From positions 1 to 10,951 of the forward strand of contig CADWAF010000488.1 in NCBI GenBank assembly GCA_902984215.1: a stretch of 10,951 nt of DNA, in the 5' to 3' direction. The stretch comes from Willaertia magna. Lineage: Eukaryota > Heterolobosea > Eutetramitea > Acrasida > Naegleriidae. This document shows positions 1 to 6,550 of this stretch, piece by piece. Both the position numbers and the translations under genes were made by a program. Numbering within the stretch: the stretch's first letter is position 1; each line of letters opens with the position of its first letter. Under the pieces are notes generated by a model. That model saw nothing but the letters and a program-made list of their open reading frames with translations. It did no database searches and was not told the origin of the DNA.

Positions 1-48
1 AAGCCATCAACCACAGCAACAATAGGATCACACAACACAGATAAATAA

Positions 49-1287
49 ATGGTCAATAATAATAATGGTATTGTTAAATTAAATGTTGGAGGAAAGCTTT
101 TTCAAACAACATTAACAACTCTTCAACAAAAAGAAAAGATTTGGTACTATCCTACTACTTCTTCTTCTTCAACAAAAGAAACAAATGATTCAACAACAAC
201 TAATAATTCCAATAATAATAATTCATCATTATCTACTAATAATTTAAATAATATTGATCAATCTCAAGCCTATTTTGAAGAACAACCTAACTTTTTTACA
301 GTATTAGCTGATGCAATAGAAAGAGAACAAAATAATTCCGAAATAACATTTGAATTAGTTAGAGATGAACAAGGTAATATATTTATTGATAGAGATCCAA
401 CTTATTTTCATTATATCTTAAATTATTTACGTGCTTGTTGTTCTTTAGAAGATTGTACTTTACCTTTTGAACAATCTACTACTTTATCTTCTTTTGAAAA
501 TGTTTTATTAAGTAATTCAAGTGAATTATCATCATCATTAAATAATACTGGAAGTGGAGGTAGTGGTGGTGGTGATAATAGTAATATGAATAATAATGAA
601 ATGATGTTAATTGAAGATAAAAAGGAAATTACACTTTCTGAATTAAATATTTATAAAAATAATAAAAGTTATATGAATGATTTATTACAAATAGATCAAT
701 CTAGAGTTTATACAAAAAAGGAAAAAGAAAAGGCTAGATCTATAATGATTGAAGCTAATTTTTATCATTTAAGTAAATTATCTGAATATATGAAACAATT
801 TACTAAAGATTTTGTACCATTTCGTACTTTCTTTAAAGTTATGGATCATTCAAGACCATTTTGTTGGCGTTTCTGTGCAAATGTTGAGAAACTGAAAACT
901 GGAAGTGGTAAAGATTTTTCGCCAGAATTTACATGTTTTAAATGTATTTGGGAGATTGGTGTTCTAAAAAAGGAAAATGGTCAAGTTGGTATATTTTTAT
1001 ATTTAAGTAGAAAGAATAATCAAAATAGTAGTTTTATAGAATCTGCTTCCAGAGTTTTAAGTTATAAGATTCATGTATTAAATTTTAAGGATAGAAGTAA
1101 AGATTCAGGGGTACAAACTGTACATAATTTTAATACAATATCTGGTCTATCAGGATGGGGAAAAGTTACTGATATTAAGATTGATGATTTAAAACCTGAA
1201 TCTGGTTATACTACAAGTGATGGAAAATATTTAGTTGTTGAAGTTGAGGTTTATGATTTTGATTCAACAAAAACAGAGTTACTTTAA
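49..1287 (+). CDS. BTB (KCTD/Kv T1-type) and MATH domain protein
   Basis: A 412-residue protein with two protein-interaction domains. Residues 9-15 (VKLNVGG) open a K+-channel-tetramerisation (T1/KCTD) BTB fold; residues 112-128 (FIDRDPTYFHYILNYLR) are its signature core, and the last BTB helices follow near 229-248 (EANFYHLSKL). Two low-complexity stretches interrupt the BTB: Ser/Thr/Asn at about 36-70 and Ser/Gly/Asn at about 142-185. Residues 259-403 look like a MATH (TRAF-like) beta-sandwich: CIWEIGVL, GIFLYLS, YKIHVLNF, GWGKVTDIKI and VVEVEVYDF are spaced as in that family. Such proteins are typically Cullin-3 adaptors, BTB binding the ligase and MATH the substrate; that role is inferred. 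There is no membrane segment. The start is the first ATG after an in-frame TAA at 46-48. The domain order is opposite to that of SPOP and plant BPM proteins. BTB call strong, MATH call good. Confidence 0.88.
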   Translation: MVNNNNGIVKLNVGGKLFQTTLTTLQQKEKIWYYPTTSSSSTKETNDSTTTNNSNNNNSSLSTNNLNNIDQSQAYFEEQPNFFTVLADAIEREQNNSEITFELVRDEQGNIFIDRDPTYFHYILNYLRACCSLEDCTLPFEQSTTLSSFENVLLSNSSELSSSLNNTGSGGSGGGDNSNMNNNEMMLIEDKKEITLSELNIYKNNKSYMNDLLQIDQSRVYTKKEKEKARSIMIEANFYHLSKLSEYMKQFTKDFVPFRTFFKVMDHSRPFCWRFCANVEKLKTGSGKDFSPEFTCFKCIWEIGVLKKENGQVGIFLYLSRKNNQNSSFIESASRVLSYKIHVLNFKDRSKDSGVQTVHNFNTISGLSGWGKVTDIKIDDLKPESGYTTSDGKYLVVEVEVYDFDSTKTELL

Positions 1288-1292
1288 ATAAA
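1287..1292 (+). terminator. Candidate poly(A) signal AATAAA
   Basis: A consensus AATAAA overlaps the last base of the TAA stop codon (1285-1287) of the BTB-MATH gene. If used, the 3' UTR would be very short. Only the hexamer is visible; transcript ends are not. Confidence 0.4.
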
Positions 1293-1350
1293 ATGTTAAA
1301 CACTAGAAATTTACACTCGACCTACTTTTACCACTGCTGAGCGTATCTTG

Positions 1351-1911
1351 GTAGAAAATGATGATTTTTGTTTACAAAAAAAAAGCTAATATTGATATGT
1401 TTAACACAGATTTTAGTGGGAAGTTCCCTGGATTAATTAACAAAATTCTTTGTAATTAACAGGTAATAAAACCCATTAGTTTTACAGCCAATTCTATTCT
1501 TGTTACCTTTGTAATTAATGTTTGTAAAAGTTTAATTAATAAAAGTGTTAGTAAAAATCGTTTGTTGGTGAGGATTTGAATCTCTGTGACAACTAGCTCA
1601 CGATGAGGCACGTCCTGACAGGTTGAACTCAACAGAAACATATTTGGGTGGGTGAGTGGTATTAACACCAATCGATCTTATGATAATTGTAATACTTCTG
1701 TGAGTATTTTTTAGTGGAAAGCCATTGGCCAGTAATAAAAACTACAAAAGTAGTTGTTTATACCGCCAATTCTTACTTCTTGTAAACAAAGAAGTTACAT
1801 GTAAACATGAACTTCCAACGTTTCATTTAAAAATTGTAACAGTTTGTCTATTTATTTTTACTAACACACTGGCCAGACCACCGGTCTAAAAGCAAAACCA
1901 TCATTTTCTAC
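1351..1911. repeat. Imperfect inverted repeat bounding about 560 bp
   Basis: GTAGAAAATGATG followed by a T-rich run at 1351-1373 recurs as its reverse complement ending at 1911 (CATCATTTTCTAC at 1899-1911). Thirteen bases are identical, and the matching T run beyond them extends the similarity to about 20 of 23. No transposase lies between the arms and no target-site duplication was identified. It could be a decayed non-autonomous element or simple local duplication. Confidence 0.4.
1411..1783 (+). repeat. Degenerate direct duplication, two copies about 280-300 bp apart
   Basis: Four short words occur in the same order twice. TTTTAGTGG is at 1411 and 1709, GTAATAAAA at 1463 and 1732, GCCAATTCT at 1487 and 1765, and TTCTTGT follows shortly after each. 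The spacing inside the copies differs, so the second copy is an eroded duplicate. A smaller repeat, TTTGTAATTAA, is at 1449-1459 and 1508-1518. Confidence 0.45.
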
Positions 1912-1981
1912 TGCTAATTTGTAGTGAAATAAAGTTTTGTTGCCTTAGTATTTTTAAAAGGTTCAACCCAGAACTATAAAA

Positions 1982-2956
1982 ATGTCCCGTCTCGCTCGCA
2001 TTAACTTAAAGACTTTACCAAAAGGAATCCTTTTGAATAGTATTAATAATAGTATTAAATTTGCAAACAATTATTCAACAACATGTTTTAAGAAGAACAA
2101 CAACAAGATAACGAATTTAGTTTCCGTTAAAAATTATTCTACCTCCACTATAGTGCTTACTGATAATAACAACTCTACTGATAAACCTGATGATACATTA
2201 GATCCAGTGGAATACAAAAGCTGGACCAAAGAAGAAGTTTGCTCCTTGTTGTGCGCTAAAACAGATAATGGAGGTGCTGGTTTATCTCTTGAGCAGGTAA
2301 AGCCTTTGTATGATGCTGGTTTCGATGGTGCTTCTCTTGCTTACATTGTCCAAAATTTGGAGATGGAAAAGAACGATAAATCCACAACCAAATCATTAAT
2401 GGAGAAAAGGAAAGAGGTTGTTGGTTTTACACACAATAAATGGCCAACTGCTAGCTTTTACACTATTAGCACTGTTGTGTTTTGGGTTGACAATTTACTC
2501 AAAACAAGATTCTATCATTTGTGGACAACCAACAAGGATATTACGAAATTGGCAAAATATGTGTTAAAATCCCAGCACTCTGATGCTCAAAAAATAGAAA
2601 TTCAAAAATATCCAAGTATATTGTCTTGGGTTTCAAATCTACAAACAGTTAAATATAACTTAATATTCGAAAAGGAAGTATTGTACAATCCCCAACATTT
2701 CTATAATAATTCAGAAATGGACAAGAAACATTTATCATTATTTAGTAAGGAAGACTTAATATACTTATATAAGGTATCTCAGCTGCAAATAGAAAGTCTT
2801 CAAAAGCCGCTAAAAGCAGATCCATTTAAATTTGACTTAAAAAACAGAGATGTGTGTATAGAGATGATAACGCAGGGCATTAAAAGGTACTATAGCAATT
2901 ACAAAAATAAGACAACACTTGCAAAACAAGATATTCCGTTCACTTTTATAATTTAA
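1982..2956 (+). CDS. Probable mitochondrial protein with SAM-like segment, function unknown
   Basis: A 324-residue protein not recognised as a known family. The first 55 or so residues are rich in Arg, Lys, Ser, Thr and Asn and lack acidic residues, as in a mitochondrial presequence; KNYSTS at 50-55 resembles a processing site. Residues 79-127 (KSWTKEEVCSLL, then FDGASLAYIVQNL) resemble a SAM domain: a leading Trp with EEV, and a Phe-Asp-Gly-x-x-Leu turn before the last helix. Residues 128-324 are mixed charged and aromatic sequence with only one weakly hydrophobic stretch (157-173). The start follows an in-frame TAA at 1955-1957. Codon use is less AT-biased than in the first gene (CTC, CGC and TCC appear early). 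The last 40 codons overlap, antisense, the end of the NAT9-type gene. The gene is likely real; targeting and SAM calls are inferred. Confidence 0.7.
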   Translation: MSRLARINLKTLPKGILLNSINNSIKFANNYSTTCFKKNNNKITNLVSVKNYSTSTIVLTDNNNSTDKPDDTLDPVEYKSWTKEEVCSLLCAKTDNGGAGLSLEQVKPLYDAGFDGASLAYIVQNLEMEKNDKSTTKSLMEKRKEVVGFTHNKWPTASFYTISTVVFWVDNLLKTRFYHLWTTNKDITKLAKYVLKSQHSDAQKIEIQKYPSILSWVSNLQTVKYNLIFEKEVLYNPQHFYNNSEMDKKHLSLFSKEDLIYLYKVSQLQIESLQKPLKADPFKFDLKNRDVCIEMITQGIKRYYSNYKNKTTLAKQDIPFTFII

Positions 2957-3521
2957 TTTATTTTCAAAAAGATCAATAGAAGGTAAATTTGTTTCTAAGA
3001 TTTTAGCTTCAAATAGGGAAATTCCTAAAATTTGTTTTCCATATTGCATCATTAATTCAACTGCTTCTTTTCCAATACCTTTTCTTCTAGATGATTCTTC
3101 AGCAATCATTACTTCAATTTCAGCAATTTTTAATGGCTTACTATTATTATTGTTGTTTTCTTCTTCTTCATCTTCTCTTAGAAATAAATTGACATCTCCA
3201 CACATTCCTTCTATTGTGGCTGTTTCATATTGTTCAATAGTTAATTTAGATTTATCTAATAATATAAATGTACATTTCATTTCATCTAAATACCAATCTT
3301 GTTGCATTTCATATTCTTGTTCTATTGTCAATGGTTCCGATTCAGTCATTGTTTGTAAAAACTCACTTTTCATCCATTCATGATACTTTTCTACATGTTC
3401 TTTACAATATGGAACTAATATCACTTTCTCTCCTATCTTTGAATTAAATGTGGTGTCAATTCCTACAATAGTGCCATAAATAATATTTACCTACAATTCT
3501 AGTATTTTCATTTAATTTCAT
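2837..3521 (-). CDS. NAT9: NAT9-type GNAT N-acetyltransferase (spliced)
   Basis: The spliced protein is 208 residues (exon 1 3521-3491, exon 2 3432-2837), the length of animal NAT9, a GNAT-fold protein acetyltransferase. NAT9 landmarks appear in order: an N-terminus MKLNENTRIVG, VILVPY (14-19), YHEWMKSE (27-34), SEPLTIEQEYEMQ (42-54), CTFILLD (64-70), GDVNLFL (89-95), EIEVMIAEESSRRKGIGKEA (115-134) and FEAK (151-154). RRKGIG (126-131) is the acetyl-CoA pyrophosphate loop. An acidic/Asn insert lies at 98-108. Recognisable similarity ends at LFENKL (165-170); the last 38 residues, Cys-rich and hydrophobic, do not look like the family's final strands and are antisense to the neighbouring gene. 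Start choice: splicing restores the conserved N-terminus, whereas the unspliced frame would begin inside the first strand. The gene lies 107 bp downstream of the ferric-reductase gene on the same strand. Confidence 0.85.
3433..3490 (-). other. 58-nt intron in the NAT9-type gene
   Basis: Read on the minus strand, the donor GTAAAT begins at 3490 and the acceptor ATAG ends at 3433. Removing it joins ATT GTA G to GA GAG AAA GTG, giving the NAT9 sequence IVGEKVILVPY. It is a phase 1 intron, and retention would introduce stop codons. Assigned from protein homology plus GT-AG borders. Confidence 0.85.
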
Positions 3522-3545
3522 TTTTTTTTTAATTTTATTTTTAAA
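3522..3545. repeat. Homopolymer-rich A tract before the NAT9-type start
   Basis: A T-rich run on the plus strand forms an A-rich leader directly ahead of the minus-strand ATG. Similar A runs precede the starts at 1982, 7711 and 10019, so an A-rich start context appears to be general in this genome. Confidence 0.5.
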
Positions 3546-3568
3546 AATAATTACATTGTAAATAGTGT

Positions 3569-3574
3569 TTTATT
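3569..3574 (-). terminator. Candidate poly(A) signal for the DOMON-ferric reductase gene
   Basis: TTTATT on the plus strand reads AATAAA on the minus strand, about 55 nt past the stop codon at 3629-3631 and before the NAT9-type start at 3521. Position and strand fit a 3' end signal; usage is not shown. Confidence 0.45.
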
Positions 3575-3628
3575 TTTCAAATTTTAAAGTACAAAATTTA
3601 AAAACGTTACAAAATTGTTGTTGTAAAA

Positions 3629-5776
3629 TTACATTTCAAAAACTTCTTTGTGTAATTGGAATCTAGTGTGGAAAGAAGAAGCACATTGCACAGCATTGTG
3701 TACATCAATCATCATTTCTCTAGGACCACAAGCATAAACACCAATAAATCTATCACTATTGGCTTCACTAATTCTTGTTAGAATTTCTCTAAAATCAGGT
3801 CTTCTACCAAAATTAAATCTTGGATCATTTGTTTGATTTGTTTGTCTTGTGACAAAGAAGGAATGTTTCACATTTTCTTTCTTTTCTAACATTTCTGGGA
3901 ATATCTTAAGTAAACTTTCATCCTTAGTTGACCAAATGACATAATATGATTTCTTTGATGCATTTTCTTGGTTGGAAATTATTTCATTGTAAAGAGAATT
4001 AATAAATGTAATACCAATACCTCCAGCAATTAATACAACAGTGTCAAAAGTTTCAGGTGACACTGATAATTTACCATATGGTCCTTCTGCTCTAACAACT
4101 AAATCAGTAACATAACTGTTACCTTTCTTTTGAGCTAAATCAGCTAAAGATTTTGTCCAACCATGTCCTAAATTTTTAACACAACATGTGAATTCAACAA
4201 CTGATCCAGAGTGAGTGTATTTACTAATACTGAATGGATGCCATTGTGCAATACTAACAGATGGAATGTATAAATAAACAAATTTACCATATCCTAACCT
4301 ATCAAATGAATAGAAAGTGATTGCTGACTTTTGTAAAGTACAAACTGTTACTCCTGAATCTTCGTGATATTCCAAGTTGACAATCTTGGCTGGAATTAAT
4401 ACACCTAAAACAAATCGAAGTAAATGATCAATTGCATATAAAACTAAAGAGAATCCCATAACAGGTAACATTGTTTTATAACCACTAGCATGTAAATTAA
4501 CTAAAATAAGTACTGGAATACCAAATAATAAATGTACTGTTTTAAATAATTCCCAAAATCTTCTTCTAATTGGTTCAAAAGTAAAAGCAACAATAATAAC
4601 CATACAAAAGTATGCAATTATACCTAATAATTGAAAATCTGGAACATCCATTTGAATTAAATAATCTAAACCATCAGCATTTAAAATTACCATTGTGACA
4701 CCATGCACTGTTGTATTTAATAAAGTAAATCTTGCAATCCATTTATGGAATTTAACACCTCTTTCAAATGAAACACCAAATACAACCATTAATACTGAAT
4801 ATCTAGTAATTGGTAAAATTAAGAAAGTCATATTTAAGATGTCAACATAACCAAATGCTTTTCCTAATTCATAACCATCCATATTGCTAAGGTATCCATA
4901 GGCGAACCAAGTTCCCGCCAACATTAAATAAATTATAACCAAAAAAATTTCTCCAATCGTGATATCTAAGATTGAATTAATGAACCAATCACCAAGATAC
5001 TTATTTCTAATGAGTTTGGAAAGTTTTCTATGGAAAACAAAATCTAAGGCAAAGGTACTAGGGGATTTCCAAGAGACGAAGGAATAAACAATACCAGCTA
5101 CTGCTAAAAAGGCTACAACACAACCAGTTGCAATCCAATGGAAAGGTATGAGGGTATCAGGTACAGTAGGATTTTCATGATGTACTAAATCAAAAAGATT
5201 AACTGTTGTCGTTCCTGCATCTGTATGTTTCTTAGTAATGTCCTTAGTATTTGTATTCCATGAAAAACTCAAATTTATAGTTGCGTTCCTTATTACCTTA
5301 TCAGTGAGACGATCCTCTGTATCAATGAAACGTGTGAACTTCAATGTTGTTAAACCAGTGGTAATGTCAAATGAACCGTTTACTTCAAGAATATTATCTG
5401 TACCATTTAACACTCTATCATCTTTAGGGATTGATTTTCCTGGTAAATAAGCGTCTACAACAACGGCAGTTTTATTTTCAACATCATAATATCCAATGTA
5501 ACAATCTGCTTGGTTCATCGCACTGTTTACAAAATCAACACCAATTGCTATCCAACCACTTGTTTTGCCCACAAGTGCAAATTCTATTATATCATCAACT
5601 TCAATCGTATTAGCATCTTTTTGGTGTATTGTCCAATACATTGTAAAATCATTCTGTAGAGGAATAGATGCTTTGTACTCGCCTTCTTTAACTGTTGGTG
5701 ATTGAATGTCTGCATAAACAAACAATGACAGTGAAATAGTTACGATCAAGATTGTGAAAATTACTGAAACTTTCAT
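3629..5776 (-). CDS. DOMON-ferric reductase/NOX-like transmembrane oxidoreductase
   Basis: A 715-residue membrane flavocytochrome. Residues 1-22 form a signal peptide. Residues 40-198 are a DOMON domain: Met46 (FTMYWTI), GWIAIG (74-79) and His184 (KKHTDAGTTTVNL), with Met46 and His184 placed as haem b axial ligands. A linking TM helix (about 212-236) precedes six more (about 268-295, 308-334, 344-365, 381-400, 412-430, 435-460). Two histidine pairs, His344/His358 and His415/His429, each spaced H-x13-H, are the ferric reductase/NOX bis-haem ligands. The cytosolic part has FAD-binding HPFSIS (513-518), EGPYG (564-568), GGIGIT (585-590) and CGPREM (683-688), and ends in LHKEVFEM as NOX-like proteins often do. 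By family knowledge, electrons pass from NAD(P)H through FAD and two haems across the membrane; delivery to an outward-facing DOMON haem and then Fe(III), Cu(II), O2 or another acceptor is inferred. The ATG is supported by the signal peptide. The acceptor is unknown, so no symbol is given. Confidence 0.9.
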   Translation of the reverse strand: MKVSVIFTILIVTISLSLFVYADIQSPTVKEGEYKASIPLQNDFTMYWTIHQKDANTIEVDDIIEFALVGKTSGWIAIGVDFVNSAMNQADCYIGYYDVENKTAVVVDAYLPGKSIPKDDRVLNGTDNILEVNGSFDITTGLTTLKFTRFIDTEDRLTDKVIRNATINLSFSWNTNTKDITKKHTDAGTTTVNLFDLVHHENPTVPDTLIPFHWIATGCVVAFLAVAGIVYSFVSWKSPSTFALDFVFHRKLSKLIRNKYLGDWFINSILDITIGEIFLVIIYLMLAGTWFAYGYLSNMDGYELGKAFGYVDILNMTFLILPITRYSVLMVVFGVSFERGVKFHKWIARFTLLNTTVHGVTMVILNADGLDYLIQMDVPDFQLLGIIAYFCMVIIVAFTFEPIRRRFWELFKTVHLLFGIPVLILVNLHASGYKTMLPVMGFSLVLYAIDHLLRFVLGVLIPAKIVNLEYHEDSGVTVCTLQKSAITFYSFDRLGYGKFVYLYIPSVSIAQWHPFSISKYTHSGSVVEFTCCVKNLGHGWTKSLADLAQKKGNSYVTDLVVRAEGPYGKLSVSPETFDTVVLIAGGIGITFINSLYNEIISNQENASKKSYYVIWSTKDESLLKIFPEMLEKKENVKHSFFVTRQTNQTNDPRFNFGRRPDFREILTRISEANSDRFIGVYACGPREMMIDVHNAVQCASSFHTRFQLHKEVFEM

Positions 5777-5812
5777 GTGTGTTATGGAGTTTTTTTTCTT
5801 TTGGATATTTTT

Positions 5813-5845
5813 AACAAGGTTCTCAGAGAACAGGTATTCCTTGTT
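5813..5845. repeat. Nested inverted repeat upstream of the ferric-reductase gene
   Basis: GTTCTC-A-GAGAAC (5819-5831) is a perfect 13-nt palindrome with a one-base centre. It lies inside a second inverted pair, AACAAGG (5813-5819) and CCTTGTT (5839-5845). It sits about 40-70 bp ahead of the minus-strand ATG, so a dimeric regulator site or a leader hairpin are both possible. Confidence 0.4.
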
Positions 5846-6016
5846 GTTTTTACAATGTTTTTGGGATTAACCAAGCAGTTTGAACGCCCGTACGTGAATT
5901 TCCTGCTTTCTGGTTGTGCTACAACTCGCGAGACTGGAGTTGCATCTCCCAAATGGATGGATAAGGACTTGCTTGTAAACTACAAAAAATAGGTTTAAAA
6001 CGATAAACCATTTAGT

Positions 6017-6060
6017 GATGACTAAAAAACCAACATATGTTGTTGATGACTAAAAAACCA
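6017..6060 (+). repeat. Two direct repeats GATGACTAAAAAACCA flanking a palindrome
   Basis: The 16-nt word is exact at 6017-6032 and 6045-6060, a 28-bp period. The perfect 12-bp palindrome CAACATATGTTG (6031-6042) lies between them. Two copies only. Confidence 0.55.
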
Positions 6061-6205
6061 TAACAAATTATTCATACTAGCACCTTAGCGTTTCAACACC
6101 TGCAGTTGTTGAACTAGCATTCAGGGAGATAGAATAGTGAAATGTACCGTAAAAGTATCCATATGACATGTTCCTATTAATTTTTCTGTTTTGTTGACCA
6201 ATTTG

Positions 6206-6219
6206 AACCATTAATGGTT
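6206..6219. repeat. Perfect 14-bp palindrome AACCATTAATGGTT
   Basis: A perfect palindrome in the divergent promoter region, followed 19 bp later by the GGTG-TTTT-CACC hairpin (6239-6250). A homodimer binding site is possible; nothing else supports it. Confidence 0.4.
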
Positions 6220-6430
6220 TATTTTATTTTGGTTTTCGGGTGTTTTCACCTCATTTATTTTTTTGTACCATTGACTTCCTGGATTTTTCCCATGGAGAAA
6301 CATTGTGGTGGATTTAACCCAAAGAAAACAACAACGGAATATTCAGAAGTATAAACTTTTTGTATGGTGCTTTATGAAGCAACTGTTGTTGACTCCTAGT
6401 CGCAACAAAACAAAAGACTGTTAAGCACTA

Positions 6431-6479
6431 AAAATTGTTCACCCTAGTATGAACGTGAAAATAATTCACTTAGTATCAT
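6431..6479 (+). repeat. Degenerate direct repeat, about 22 nt twice
   Basis: AAAATTGTTCACCCTAGTAT (from 6431) and AAAATAATTCACTTAGTATC (from 6458) match at most positions. The 10-mer CTAGTATGAA at 6444-6453 also recurs inverted as TTCATACTAG at 6070-6079. The repeat lies within about 120 bp of the RWP-RK start. Confidence 0.4.
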
Positions 6480-6521
6480 AATCATATTATTATTTTGTCC
6501 TGCACCAACAAAGAAAAAGAG

Positions 6522-6529
6522 TATATAAA
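6522..6529 (+). promoter_or_regulatory. TATA-like box ahead of the RWP-RK gene
   Basis: TATATAAA lies 21 bp upstream of the ATG at 6551. The sequence is canonical, but the distance to the ATG would leave almost no 5' UTR, so its use is uncertain. Confidence 0.3.
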
Positions 6530-6550
6530 CGCAAAAAAGAGATTTTGGAG

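Larger units (their letters stand above)
1288..1981. other. Non-coding interval with degenerate repeats
   Basis: No credible gene is visible in these 694 bases between two same-strand genes. They hold the 3' flank of the BTB-MATH gene and the upstream region of the next gene, plus a degenerate internal direct duplication and a 13-bp inverted repeat (listed separately). A short palindromic element, AGACC-ACC-GGTCT, lies at 1875-1887. A 71-codon antisense frame at 1456-1671 has no recognisable motif and is taken as chance. Confidence 0.6.
5777..6550. other. Divergent intergenic region with palindromes and short repeats
   Basis: This 774-bp gap separates the divergent DOMON-ferric reductase and RWP-RK genes and should hold both promoters. 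No convincing gene is seen. A 71-codon plus-strand frame from 5777 has no recognisable motif and starts at the edge of the neighbouring gene. Notable sequences are an interrupted palindrome around 5813-5845, the hairpin CAACTC-9 nt-GAGTTG at 5922-5942, two 16-bp direct repeats at 6017-6060, the 14-bp palindrome AACCATTAATGGTT at 6206-6219, the hairpin GGTG-TTTT-CACC at 6239-6250 and a degenerate direct repeat at 6431-6479. Confidence 0.6.

Noticed and set aside
1560..1650. tRNA-like words: GATTTGAATC (T-loop-like on the minus strand) and GGTTGAACTC (B-box-like on the plus strand)
   Set aside because: No paired acceptor stem, T stem or anticodon arm with a 7-nt loop could be assembled on either strand.
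1456..1671. 71-codon antisense frame
   Set aside because: No recognisable motif, lies in repeat-bearing intergenic DNA, and has no start context or neighbour that supports a gene.
1982..2956. Horizontal transfer of the SAM-like gene because of its less AT-biased codons
   Set aside because: The RWP-RK gene in the same window has similar relaxed codon use, so the difference more likely reflects weak selection than foreign origin.
3150..3383. 77-codon plus-strand frame
   Set aside because: Serine-rich shadow of the NAT9-type coding sequence on the opposite strand.
5777..5992. 71-codon plus-strand frame beginning right after the ferric-reductase start
   Set aside because: No domain; the sequence is better explained as promoter DNA of the divergent genes.
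6017..6060. CRISPR-like array or C/D-box snoRNA (GTGATGA boxes)
   Set aside because: Only two repeat units separated by a 12-nt palindrome, no D box in place, and a eukaryotic context.
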